Source: Alphaproteobacteria bacterium
GTDB taxonomy: Bacteria > Pseudomonadota > Alphaproteobacteria > CAAGCB01 > CAG-977
Length of the DNA stretch: 53,902 bases
Direction of reading: 5' to 3'
Assembly: GCA_017539865.1 (NCBI GenBank)
Contig: JAFYCE010000036.1
Span: forward strand, 1-53,902
This document shows positions 1-7,750 of this stretch, in pieces. The position numbers and the translations under genes were made by a program. The stretch's first letter is position 1. Each line of letters opens with the position of its first letter. The notes under the pieces were generated by a model. That model did not search any database and was not told the DNA's origin. It worked only from the letters and a program-made list of their open reading frames with translations.

Positions 1-359
1 GCCAGAGCGAAAACTTCCGATGCGGTTTCATAGGTTTCTTTGATTTCAACGGATTGCAGGATGACGTCCGATTTTTCGGAAACGAAATCTCGCGCTTTTG
101 ACGAAGTATCGTCGTTTTCCTGATTCAGAACCGATTCATAAGAAGATTGGATTCTGGATTCAAAGACTTTTGCCAACCCGCTGCGGGCGTCCGTTTTGGC
201 TCTGCCGGCGGAAGCTCCGGAACCGACGGCGCACATTTCCTCTTGAGCGCAGACGGCATACGGGTCGTTGATCCATTTAGGCTTTCCGGTATTTGTCGAA
301 GCGCAAGCCTGCAAACCGAAAGCCAAAACGGCAGTCGTTAAAAATACCTGTTTTTTCAT
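1..359 (-). CDS. LPP20-family lipoprotein, 3' end cut by window edge
   Basis: The gene starts at 359 on the minus strand and runs off the left edge, so only about the first 119 residues are visible. The product begins with a lipoprotein signal peptide (MKKQVFLTTAVLAFGLQAC, lipobox cysteine at residue 19). A segment reading CAVGSGASAGRAKTDAR follows, then an alpha-helical stretch. The 'GxGxxxxxxxAxxxAR' pattern is typical of LPP20 lipoproteins, which sit in the outer membrane or cell envelope and mostly have no defined function. It is the third gene of a lipoprotein operon, 26 bases after the preceding stop codon. Family assignment is by motif only. Confidence 0.75.
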   Translation of the reverse strand, partial: MKKQVFLTTAVLAFGLQACASTNTGKPKWINDPYAVCAQEEMCAVGSGASAGRAKTDARSGLAKVFESRIQSSYESVLNQENDDTSSKARDFVSEKSDVILQSVEIKETYETASEVFAL

Positions 360-385
360 AAGCCTGTCCTTTTTCCCGCTCATAA

Positions 386-988
386 TCAATTATCCGCCTT
401 CAATTCGGAAGCGTAATCGGTGAAAGCCTGATCCATTGCTTTTTTAGCGTCGGCAGACAACTGTTTCAGAGTTCTTGTCTTGTAGGCTTCAATGGCTTCG
501 GCCAAAGCGGTTTTCTTGATTTTGACCGCAACGTCACACTTGTAAGCGGTATAATCTTTTGCCGCGCCTTTTTCCTTCAAGTAGTTGCGCTTTTCCCAGT
601 ATTTTCCGACAACGGCGGTACCGTGCAGGTTGACCTGAATATTCTGCTGTACTTTGTCTTTCAGTTTGGACATTGCGGTATCATCTTCGGATTTATTCTT
701 TTCTTCGAAACGGCTCATGATTTCCTGCGCCACTTCGGAAGCGACCTTTTGTGTCGCCCGCGTTTCGGCGGCTTTCAGGCACAAACGCTGATTGACGTTA
801 TGCGCGTCGCTGACGAAATAACGGTATTCTTTCGTATCGGGCGAAGAATCCGCTTTGTGCGCTTTCTTCTGAACCGTCCAAGAGGGAACGGATGTTTCGG
901 AAGCGTCACGGACAACATAGTCCGGTTCGAAACCGGCGCAAGCGGACAGCATGCAAATTGCCGAAAGAGTGACTAAGTGTTTTTTCAT
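386..988 (-). CDS. LPP20-like envelope lipoprotein, 200 aa
   Basis: The product has a short signal peptide with a lipobox (SACAGF; cysteine at residue 17), so it is probably acylated and envelope-anchored. The mature part contains a segment of the form 'CLKAAETRATQKVASEVAQEI', resembling the alanine/arginine-rich helix of LPP20 proteins, and a conserved-looking YKCDVAVKIKK strand. It lies between a COG3014-like gene upstream and an LPP20 gene downstream, all in one direction. This trio recalls clusters of COG3014, LpoB-like and LPP20 lipoproteins in other proteobacteria. The function is unknown. I see no enzymatic motif. Confidence 0.7.
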   Translation of the reverse strand: MKKHLVTLSAICMLSACAGFEPDYVVRDASETSVPSWTVQKKAHKADSSPDTKEYRYFVSDAHNVNQRLCLKAAETRATQKVASEVAQEIMSRFEEKNKSEDDTAMSKLKDKVQQNIQVNLHGTAVVGKYWEKRNYLKEKGAAKDYTAYKCDVAVKIKKTALAEAIEAYKTRTLKQLSADAKKAMDQAFTDYASELKADN

Positions 989-1023
989 GGATGATATCTC
1001 CTTTTATTAAAATGGTACCGGAT

Positions 1024-2463
1024 TTACCCGTCGGGTAAATTCAAATCAACCAGTACCGGTTGTGAAGGTTTGACGGTAAACGGAAATTCTTTGACGGTTT
1101 GACCGTTCGACCGGATTTCCGCAATGTATTTTCCTTTTTTCAAAGCGGCCGATTGCTGATACACCGCATGAGGCAACAATCCCCAATAACGGATGTCTGC
1201 GTATTCGGAGGCTTCGATCAGCGCTGATGAAGCGGCAAAGGCGGTATAAGCTGCCAGCCATGATGCCAAATCATCCTTTTTATAGAGGGCGCAGGCGGCG
1301 ATAACTGCGGCGACATACTTTGTCGTCAAACGCGCGCTTTTCCGGGCAATAAATCCGCCTCGACGGTTTTGATATTCGCGATAGGCGGTTTCCGATACGG
1401 GAGCGGTCAGCACCATATCTTTTGTCGTGATGACTTTCCCATCGGCATTCTTGACGGTCAGTTGATAATTTTTAACGTCTTCGGGCTTTTTCATGACCGG
1501 AATTTCAAAGGAAATCCGTTGCCCCGGCAGAATCATTCCCAAACAGGACGTCAGGTTTTTGCTGCTGCCGGATGCCCAAAAAGCCTGTATCGGAATGTTG
1601 AAGTCTATTTCTTCCGCGATTTTCGGTGTGATAACGCCGGTTTTAAGAATGAATTTGACGTTTTCCTTTTTGGCGTTGTCGGCAAATAAATCTTTTCCTT
1701 TGCGTTCGGCATATTTCGACAGCTTTTCTTTTCGTCCGGAGGAATAGGCGTTATAGTCGGCGTAAACGGAAGCCAGCAGTCTTTGAACGTCTTTATAAAG
1801 CTGCTTGGCGATTTGTTTGTCGCCGCTTGAACCGTAAATATCGTGAATTTCCGCACCGTAGGTTTTGGCCAGCATATCCTGCCGGAAATCTTTTTTGCTT
1901 GAAGCTTCGTTCGTATAAGACGTCAGCAGACTGTTCCAATCCAGAATGGCGGCTCTGGCGGCGGTAAAATGACGGCGCTTTTCGGAGGCTGTTAATTCTT
2001 TGCGTTCAACGGTTTTTCCGGTGCCGTCCTCTGGCATGACGGTGTACGCTTCATAAAAGCCCTGTTCGGATAAGCGGTAATGTGTCAACGATTGATAAAA
2101 ACGCAGCAGGGACAGTTCGTAATTTTCCCCCGCATAATCCAAAACGCCGTCGCCGACTACCTGTGCCGCCGCCGATTTTGAAACGCTTTTCGTGTATAAT
2201 TCTTTAGACAGGGAATGGGCTTTGTCAAAATATTGCAAAGCTTGGTAATATTCGCCTTTCAGATAGTGCAGGGAACCCAGTTCGACATAACGAACCAACA
2301 AAGACGGTTTGTCCGTGTAAAAATCGTCGTCCGCCGTTATTCTTTGTGCGGTTTCGAAATCGCCGTTTTTGACGGATTCTATCATTCGGGCGTGCTGATG
2401 TCCCGTATGACCGCAGGCGGTCAGAAAAAAGAGCAAAAATAACGACGCAAAAAATCTGTTCAT
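1024..2463 (-). CDS. COG3014-like lipoprotein, 479 aa
   Basis: The product starts with a lipoprotein signal peptide (FFLTACGHTG; cysteine at residue 17). An N-terminal helical region follows, with TPR-like pairs: one around ETAQRITADDDFY and another around GSLHYLKGEYYQALQYFDKAHSL. The middle is longer and less structured, and the C-terminal part is beta-rich. Length and N-terminal pattern fit the uncharacterised COG3014 lipoproteins. It is the first gene of a three-lipoprotein operon with its own likely promoter at 2487-2515. TPR-like repeats suggest a protein-protein scaffold in the periplasm; that is inference. Confidence 0.7.
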   Translation of the reverse strand: MNRFFASLFLLFFLTACGHTGHQHARMIESVKNGDFETAQRITADDDFYTDKPSLLVRYVELGSLHYLKGEYYQALQYFDKAHSLSKELYTKSVSKSAAAQVVGDGVLDYAGENYELSLLRFYQSLTHYRLSEQGFYEAYTVMPEDGTGKTVERKELTASEKRRHFTAARAAILDWNSLLTSYTNEASSKKDFRQDMLAKTYGAEIHDIYGSSGDKQIAKQLYKDVQRLLASVYADYNAYSSGRKEKLSKYAERKGKDLFADNAKKENVKFILKTGVITPKIAEEIDFNIPIQAFWASGSSKNLTSCLGMILPGQRISFEIPVMKKPEDVKNYQLTVKNADGKVITTKDMVLTAPVSETAYREYQNRRGGFIARKSARLTTKYVAAVIAACALYKKDDLASWLAAYTAFAASSALIEASEYADIRYWGLLPHAVYQQSAALKKGKYIAEIRSNGQTVKEFPFTVKPSQPVLVDLNLPDG

Positions 2464-2486
2464 CGGCAGAACCTTAAAAACGTCTT

Positions 2487-2515
2487 ATAATAAAAGATTC
2501 TTGGCCGGAAAACAA
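2487..2515 (-). promoter_or_regulatory. Sigma-70-type promoter of the lipoprotein operon
   Basis: On the minus strand TTGTTT (2515-2510) is followed after 17 bases by TATTAT (2492-2487), about 25 bases before the start codon of the COG3014-like gene. Both hexamers and the spacing fit a housekeeping promoter. It implies the lipoprotein operon can be transcribed independently of engB just upstream. Confidence 0.5.
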
Positions 2516-2524
2516 GAGCGGATA

Positions 2525-3172
2525 TTAAGGAATCGTTAACGAAGCCAATTCGGCTCGCAGTTCGGGAATCCCTTGTTTTGTTTCGGAACTGGTCGGATAT
2601 AAAACGGGATAGGCGGCCGTATGTTTTTCCAGCGCCGTTTTTGTCCGTTCCATCGTTTCTTTTAAAGCTTTGGCTGCGATTTTATCCGTTTTTGTCAGCA
2701 CGATCTGATAAACGACGGCGGACTTGTCCAAAACGGTCATCACGTCTTCGTCCGCTTTTTTGATTCCGTGCCGGCTGTCTATCAATAAACAAACGCGGCG
2801 CAGGTTCGGGCGGCCTTTCAGGTATTGCGTGACCAAAGTCTGCCATGCCTTTACGGTTTCAACGGGGGCTTTGGCAAAACCGTACCCCGGCATGTCGACC
2901 AAACGCAGCCGGTTGTCTAAATTGAACAGGTTCAACTGCTGTGTCCGTCCGGGAGTGTTTGATGTCCTTGCCAAGGTTTTACGGCCGGTTAATGCGTTAA
3001 TCAAGCTGGATTTGCCTACATTGGATGTTCCGGTGAAAGCGATTTCCGGTACATTCGCTTCCGGCAGCTGTGCCAAATCGGCCACGCTGAGCATGAATGT
3101 GCATTCTTTGGCGAACAACAAGCGGCCTTTTTCCAGCAAAACCTCCTGTTGTTCCTTTGCGCTTTCCGGCAT
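2525..3172 (-). CDS. engB: Ribosome-biogenesis GTPase EngB (YsxC/YihA)
   Basis: EngB is a small TRAFAC GTPase needed for late assembly of the 50S ribosomal subunit. All G motifs are visible: G1 GTSNVGKSS, G3 DMPGYG, G4 TKTDK and a G5-like TSS near the C terminus. The ATG at 3172 is chosen because it overlaps the yidC stop by one base (TAATG) and gives the usual size, 215 residues. An in-frame ATG 75 bases further upstream would lie inside yidC. The gene is translationally coupled to yidC and is the last gene of the rpmH operon. Confidence 0.95.
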   Translation of the reverse strand: MPESAKEQQEVLLEKGRLLFAKECTFMLSVADLAQLPEANVPEIAFTGTSNVGKSSLINALTGRKTLARTSNTPGRTQQLNLFNLDNRLRLVDMPGYGFAKAPVETVKAWQTLVTQYLKGRPNLRRVCLLIDSRHGIKKADEDVMTVLDKSAVVYQIVLTKTDKIAAKALKETMERTKTALEKHTAAYPVLYPTSSETKQGIPELRAELASLTIP

Positions 3173-4908
3173 TATGCTTTTCCTTTTCTTTTCTTGCCTT
3201 TGAATTTCAAAGCGTATTGCTGCGCCATGGACAACAGGTTGCTCCATGTCCAGTAAATCACTAATCCGGAAGCCAAATGACCCAACAAGAACGTCATCAT
3301 GATCGGCATCATGGTCAGAATCATGTTCTGCGTCTTATCGGCCGTTTTGGGATTCATTTGTTGCTGGATCCACATCGTCAATCCCATGGCGACAGGCCAT
3401 ACGCCGATATTCAGCACTTCCGGTATCGGCCAGTTCAATGCGCCGAACAACGTGAAAACAGAGGTCGGATCCGGCGCGGAAAGGTCATGAATCCACCCGT
3501 AGAACGGAGCTTGACGCAGTTCCAATGAGATGTACAGCACTTTATACAGCGAAAAGAAAACGGGAATCTGAATCAACATCGGCAAACATCCGGCTGCCGG
3601 ATTGATGTTGTTTTGACGATACAGTTCCATCATTTCCTGATTCAGGCGCATCTTGTCTTCGCCGTAGCGCTCGCGCAGCTTTTCCATTTTGGGCTGAAGC
3701 TCTTTCATCCGAGCCATGTTTTCAAAAGATTTGTTTGCAATCGGGAACATCGCCAAACGCAGCAGGAAAGCAAAGAACAAAATCGCCAATCCCATATTTC
3801 CGAATAACGAATTGAACCAGCTCAAAATGAAAAAGAACGGTTTCGTCAGGAAATAATACCAACCGAAATCGACGGTTAAATCAAACCGTTTGATGCCCAG
3901 ATCCTTTTCATAAGAATCGATCAGACTCAATTCTTTGGCGCCGGCAAAAACGCGATTGGTCGTCTGCACCGCCTGTCCCGGCTCGATAATCGTCGGCGGC
4001 ATCAGGTAATCGGCCTGATAATGCTTTCCTGCGGATGTGTCCTGTTCGCTGAATTTGACGGTGACGTTCGGGGCGTTTTGGTCAAAAGCGAGAACGGCCA
4101 TCCAATATTTATCCGTTATGCCGGCCCAGCCGCCCGTCGTTTTAAAGGAAGCTTGTTCCTCCTTATCCATTTTGGAGTAAGGGAATTCTTTCAACGAACC
4201 GTCCAAATAGCCGACGAGGCCTTCCAAAACGGCTCCGCGCTGGGATTCGGGAATGTTCGTTCTGCCGACCAGTCCGTAACCGAACAAAGTGACAATTTGT
4301 GAGCCGTAATTTTCGATTCTGTCCGAAACGGTGAACATATAGTTGTTGTCGACGGATATTTGACGGATGAATTTCAGGCCGGCTTTGTTGTCCCATGTCA
4401 AAGTCAACGGTTTTTCGGGCGTCAGTTCCGTGTCGTTCGTTTTCCAAAGCGTGTCCGCGTTGGGCAGGGCGATCGCCGATGTGGACACCCAGCCGAATTC
4501 GGCAAAGAAAGGATACGCCGTCCCCGCAGGTGAAAGCAAAGAGATATAAGGGCTGTCCGCATCCAGTGTTTCACGGTATTTCGTCAAAGACAAATTGTCC
4601 AGACGCGCCCCTTTCAGCCGCAGCGAGCCGCTGACGGACGGTGTTTTGATGGCAACGTGCTTGTATTCGTCGACGGCTTTTTCGCGGGAAACGACGGCGG
4701 CGGTTTCTTTGCTTCGCGTACTGATGGCCGCCGGAGCGGGAGCGTAAGATTGTTCCGAAACGGTCGGCGCCGGAACGACCGGAGCGGGAACGGCGGGGGA
4801 TTCCGGACTTTTTGCCGGCGGAAAAATTGCGTCAACGGCAAAAAGGCAAATTGCCGAAAAAATGACCGCTAAAACTAAATTGCGCTTTTCTATATTGTTT
4901 TTTTCCAT
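3172..4908 (-). CDS. yidC: Membrane protein insertase YidC
   Basis: YidC inserts proteins into the inner membrane, alone or with SecYEG. The 578-residue product has an N-terminal signal anchor (residues about 8-28), a Pro/Ala-rich linker and a large periplasmic beta domain to about residue 340. The conserved Oxa1/YidC core of five membrane segments follows, including NPAAGCLPMLIQIPVF and the late TMxWIQQQMNP region. A basic tail (KFKGKKRKGKA) ends the protein and could contact the ribosome. Size and domain order match Gram-negative YidC. The gene lies 21 bases after yidD and overlaps engB by one base. Confidence 0.97.
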   Translation of the reverse strand: MEKNNIEKRNLVLAVIFSAICLFAVDAIFPPAKSPESPAVPAPVVPAPTVSEQSYAPAPAAISTRSKETAAVVSREKAVDEYKHVAIKTPSVSGSLRLKGARLDNLSLTKYRETLDADSPYISLLSPAGTAYPFFAEFGWVSTSAIALPNADTLWKTNDTELTPEKPLTLTWDNKAGLKFIRQISVDNNYMFTVSDRIENYGSQIVTLFGYGLVGRTNIPESQRGAVLEGLVGYLDGSLKEFPYSKMDKEEQASFKTTGGWAGITDKYWMAVLAFDQNAPNVTVKFSEQDTSAGKHYQADYLMPPTIIEPGQAVQTTNRVFAGAKELSLIDSYEKDLGIKRFDLTVDFGWYYFLTKPFFFILSWFNSLFGNMGLAILFFAFLLRLAMFPIANKSFENMARMKELQPKMEKLRERYGEDKMRLNQEMMELYRQNNINPAAGCLPMLIQIPVFFSLYKVLYISLELRQAPFYGWIHDLSAPDPTSVFTLFGALNWPIPEVLNIGVWPVAMGLTMWIQQQMNPKTADKTQNMILTMMPIMMTFLLGHLASGLVIYWTWSNLLSMAQQYALKFKGKKRKGKA

Positions 4909-4929
4909 CAGTTCACCTGTGTCTTAGGT

Positions 4930-5613
4930 TTATTGTTCGGGAACGGGATCGTTTCCTTCTCCGCCCCATGGATTGCAACGCAGAACGCGTTTAATCGTCA
5001 ACCATGATCCTTTCCAGAAGCCGAAACGTTCCAAAGCCGTTATTCCGTAAGCGGAACAGGATGGTGTGTACCGGCATTTTCCGGAAAGGAAACGCGATAT
5101 ATTATCTTGATATAACCGGATAAGCCAGATTAAAAAGCGTGTCGGCGCGTTAATTTTTTTTCGCATTTCGACAAGAGGCCGGACAGTCGCTTCAACCGGA
5201 GCTGAAACAGCGGTTCTGTTCGTGTGCGAATGCTCTTCGGGACAGACATAAAATATGCAAAAACAAGCCAATATCGTAAAAAAGGCAAAGCCGACGGCAT
5301 ATAAAGTCCTGCGGCGTTTAATCGGAAACGAAGGTTTCGCGCTTTTAGGCGGAACGGGATCGTAACCGGAACCGCCGAACGGCTGACAACGCAGCAGGCG
5401 TTTGATCGTCAGCCATGAACCGTATAAGGCGCCGTGAATGCGGAACGCTTCCAATGCGTAGGATGAACACGTCGGCGTAAAACGGCAGCACGGGGGCTTT
5501 AAAGGGGAGATAACCTTTCTGTAGAAAACGACAAAACCTGTCAGTATCCGAACCGCCAAAGACGGCTTTTCCGGCTCATTCGTTCGTGTTTTTTGCAAAG
5601 AGGGGGACGTCAT
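4930..5613 (-). CDS. yidD: Tandem YidD: two YidD domains in one chain
   Basis: YidD is normally a single membrane-associated domain of about 70-90 residues that helps YidC-dependent insertion. Here 227 residues carry two copies. The first (about residues 22-90) has [16 protein letters not shown] and [19 protein letters not shown]. The second (about 155-226) has [18 protein letters not shown] and [19 protein letters not shown]. Between them lies a basic stretch and a hydrophobic segment ([19 protein letters not shown]) that looks like a membrane helix. All family cysteines are kept in both copies. The ATG at 5613 overlaps rnpA by 38 bases. A TTG at 5559, preceded by GGAAAAG, would avoid the overlap and may be the true start. 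Confidence 0.93.
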   Translation of the reverse strand: MTSPSLQKTRTNEPEKPSLAVRILTGFVVFYRKVISPLKPPCCRFTPTCSSYALEAFRIHGALYGSWLTIKRLLRCQPFGGSGYDPVPPKSAKPSFPIKRRRTLYAVGFAFFTILACFCIFYVCPEEHSHTNRTAVSAPVEATVRPLVEMRKKINAPTRFLIWLIRLYQDNISRFLSGKCRYTPSCSAYGITALERFGFWKGSWLTIKRVLRCNPWGGEGNDPVPEQ

Positions 5614-5965
5614 CAGTTTCCTGTTTGATTTCTGTCAGAGCGAATTTCAGTTCTTTGAAAAGTTTTTGATAAGGCATTTCCAATACGGCATGTCGTGCGA
5701 TGATGACATAGTCATAGCCGATAACCGCTTCACGGGGCAGCAAAACGCGACAGACGGCTCTTAACCGGCGTTTCGCCCTGTTGCGGCATACGGCGTTCCC
5801 GATTCTTTTTGACGCCGTATATCCGATTCGGTAAACCGGCGTTAAAAAAGACCGGCGACTGGACGCAGCCTGTAATACGAAACCGGACTTCACAACTTTA
5901 CGCCCGTTGCGGGTGACGTGAAGAAAGTCCGGTCTCTTTTTAATCAAAATCAGCTTGTCTGACAT
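5576..5965 (-). CDS. rnpA: Ribonuclease P protein component
   Basis: RnpA is the protein subunit of RNase P, which cuts 5' leaders from pre-tRNAs. The 129-residue basic protein has the N-terminal substrate-binding part ([17 protein letters not shown]), the conserved RNR-like helix [14 protein letters not shown], and the strand DYVIIARHA. Position between rpmH and yidD is the classic bacterial order. The C-terminal end overlaps the annotated yidD start. Confidence 0.96.
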   Translation of the reverse strand: MSDKLILIKKRPDFLHVTRNGRKVVKSGFVLQAASSRRSFLTPVYRIGYTASKRIGNAVCRNRAKRRLRAVCRVLLPREAVIGYDYVIIARHAVLEMPYQKLFKELKFALTEIKQETDDVPLFAKNTNE

Positions 5966-5988
5966 GCCCGCTGATCCTGCGGGAATGA

Positions 5989-6123
5989 TTAAATGGCTAA
6001 ACGCTTGCGGCCTTTGCGGCGGCGATTGTTTAAAACCTTGCGTCCTCCGACTGTAGCCATGCGGGTACGAAACCCATGACGGCGAGTCCGGACGATTTTG
6101 CTGGGTTGATATGTACGTTTCAT
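5989..6123 (-). CDS. rpmH: 50S ribosomal protein L34
   Basis: This gene encodes 44 residues, [18 protein letters not shown] through GRKRLAI, which is an intact and highly basic L34 of normal length. L34 is a large-subunit protein. It is the first gene of the rpmH-rnpA-yidD-yidC-engB operon and follows a strong promoter at 6162-6190. Confidence 0.97.
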   Translation of the reverse strand: MKRTYQPSKIVRTRRHGFRTRMATVGGRKVLNNRRRKGRKRLAI

Positions 6124-6161
6124 GGACAGCTCCGTTTTATAATCAAAAAATCGAGTATCTT

Positions 6162-6190
6162 CATATACCCTTTTCGGAAACGGGAGTCAA
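6162..6190 (-). promoter_or_regulatory. Promoter of the rpmH-rnpA-yidDC-engB operon
   Basis: On the minus strand TTGACT (6190-6185) and TATATG (6167-6162) are separated by exactly 17 bases and lie about 40 bases before the rpmH start codon. This is a near-consensus housekeeping promoter, as expected for a ribosomal protein operon. Confidence 0.65.
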
Positions 6191-6218
6191 GAAGCCTTTC
6201 CCTTATTTTATGAAAAAT

Positions 6219-6995
6219 TTAGCTGTGTCGGCGGATAAAACGGCAAACATCGTCACAAACCGCATGTTCCAACCCGAAATGAACGGAATCCGCTTCGACC
6301 GTTTCGACCGGCATTTCAAGCAGACGCAGTTGTGCGGCTGAAAAGCAATCAACGGTTTTTGGAAAAATCTCGTCGCGTTTGCCGCGCGCCAGTAAAACGG
6401 GGATGGGAGGGACAAAACGCGGTGAAAGGGAATTCAGCCTGTCGGCTTCGTTTATTCCGGCTCCGATAATGATTAAGCCGCCTAAAGCGCGGCCGGCTTC
6501 ATCGCGATGCAGTTCTTTACGGAACAGCACCATTTCGTAAGCGGTAATGCCGCCTTGGGATATCCCCGCCAAAAAACAATCCGATAAAGTCAGCCCGTAC
6601 AGCTTTATCTGTTCCAGAATCATCTTATTTAAAACAGCGGCCGTTTTTTGGATGAGCGGTGTTGTTTCCCGCATTTGTTTTTGTTTCTCGGCCGGAGCAT
6701 AGCAAGGCATTGCGGAATAAAGCCGGCCGTCTTCGTCCGCCGTCGCCGGTAAGGGGTACCATTGGCGGTGATGCAAATCGTTTTCAGGCGGAACGGTTTG
6801 CGGACCGTCCGGAACCAGAACGGCTGTTTTCGGACAAGCTCTGCAAATTTTTGCGGCAAATTCCATGTTGGATTCGGCGTCTCCCATGAAGCCGTGCAGA
6901 AGGACGACCGCTTTTTTTATTTTTTCGTTTGCCGGTTTAACGCTGGTTCCCGTTAATTTTTTCCAATTCCAATGAAACATCGAGAGGGCGGACAT
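6219..6995 (-). CDS. Alpha/beta-hydrolase, phospholipase/carboxylesterase family
   Basis: The 258-residue protein has the serine hydrolase fold of the phospholipase/carboxylesterase group (PF02230-like). An oxyanion-hole strand VVLLHGFMGDAESN comes near residue 31. The nucleophile elbow is GISQGG near residue 143. A likely catalytic aspartate lies in RGKRDEIFP and a likely histidine in VHFGLEH near the C terminus. No signal peptide is seen, so it is probably cytoplasmic. The substrate cannot be told. A good ribosome site (AAAGGAAAAAG) precedes the ATG at 6995. It is divergent from the DtxR-like gene and not obviously linked to the rpmH operon. Confidence 0.85.
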   Translation of the reverse strand: MSALSMFHWNWKKLTGTSVKPANEKIKKAVVLLHGFMGDAESNMEFAAKICRACPKTAVLVPDGPQTVPPENDLHHRQWYPLPATADEDGRLYSAMPCYAPAEKQKQMRETTPLIQKTAAVLNKMILEQIKLYGLTLSDCFLAGISQGGITAYEMVLFRKELHRDEAGRALGGLIIIGAGINEADRLNSLSPRFVPPIPVLLARGKRDEIFPKTVDCFSAAQLRLLEMPVETVEADSVHFGLEHAVCDDVCRFIRRHS

Positions 6996-7025
6996 CTTTT
7001 TCCTTTCAAAATGAAGAATGGCCGT

Positions 7026-7061
7026 TTGACTTTTAAAGGATATTTTGAGTATGCTTTAAAA
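7026..7061 (+). promoter_or_regulatory. Promoter with inverted repeat before the DtxR/MntR-like gene
   Basis: TTGACT (7026-7031) and TATGCT (7050-7055), 18 bases apart, form a likely promoter. A perfect 8-base inverted repeat, TTTTAAAG (7031-7038) and CTTTAAAA (7054-7061), sits on the spacer and the -10 box. A repressor bound there would block RNA polymerase, so autoregulation by the downstream metalloregulator is plausible. The operator role is inference. Confidence 0.45.
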
Positions 7062-7081
7062 ATAAAAAAAGGGCAAAGAAA

Positions 7082-7750
7082 ATGGCAACTGTCACCTCGC
7101 GGCTGGAGGATTATCTGGAAGCTTTGTTTCTTCTGGAAGCAACCGGCAAAAAACAAACGGTAACGGCTTTGGCTGAAAATTTAAAGCTGACAAAGGGAAC
7201 TATTGCGACCGTCGTAAAGAAAATGGCGGAACGGAAGCTTGTTCTGCATGAATCTTACGGTGCAATCCGTTTAACATCAAAAGGACGGCAAATCGGTTGG
7301 CAAGTTTATATGAAACATGAACGGCTGACCTCCTTTTTTCATGATTTTTTAGGACAGGACGCCGAACGGTCGGAAGAGATCGCGTGTCTGATTGAACATC
7401 ATCTGGACGGAGCGGCGGCTAACAGGTTTTTCAATTTGGTTCATTTTCTGCAGCAGGCGCAGATCGAAAAAAAAGAATGGACGGATGAACTTCTCCGTTC
7501 TTTGGAAAATGCCGTACGACAGCCCATGCCGTTGACATTGGCGGCGGAAGACCGGCAAAACGGGCGGGTCTGCCGTTTGACGGGAAGCAATAAAATGACG
7601 CTTGATTTAAAGCAAAGCGGAATAGAAGAGGGAATCGTCTTGAAAAGCATCGGCCGTATGGAAGACGGCGGAGAATATGCTGTCGTTCTTGCCGACGGAA
7701 AACGGCTTCTGTTGGATGCGGACAATGCGGCGACCGTTTGGATTATTTAG
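7082..7750 (+). CDS. DtxR/MntR-type metal-dependent transcription regulator
   Basis: The 222-residue product has the three-part DtxR architecture. A winged helix-turn-helix (RLEDYLEALFLLEATGKKQTV ends its first helices; KLTKGTIATVVKKMAERKLV is the recognition part) comes first. A helical dimerisation and metal-binding domain follows with HERLTSFFHDFLG and EEIACLIEHHLDG, where the Glu/His residues could bind Mn or Fe. A C-terminal SH3-like FeoA domain ends the chain. Members repress or control manganese or iron uptake genes. No transporter gene lies nearby, so the metal is unknown. The stop codon overlaps the convergent DUF4340 gene by 8 bases. Confidence 0.88.
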   Translation: MATVTSRLEDYLEALFLLEATGKKQTVTALAENLKLTKGTIATVVKKMAERKLVLHESYGAIRLTSKGRQIGWQVYMKHERLTSFFHDFLGQDAERSEEIACLIEHHLDGAAANRFFNLVHFLQQAQIEKKEWTDELLRSLENAVRQPMPLTLAAEDRQNGRVCRLTGSNKMTLDLKQSGIEEGIVLKSIGRMEDGGEYAVVLADGKRLLLDADNAATVWII

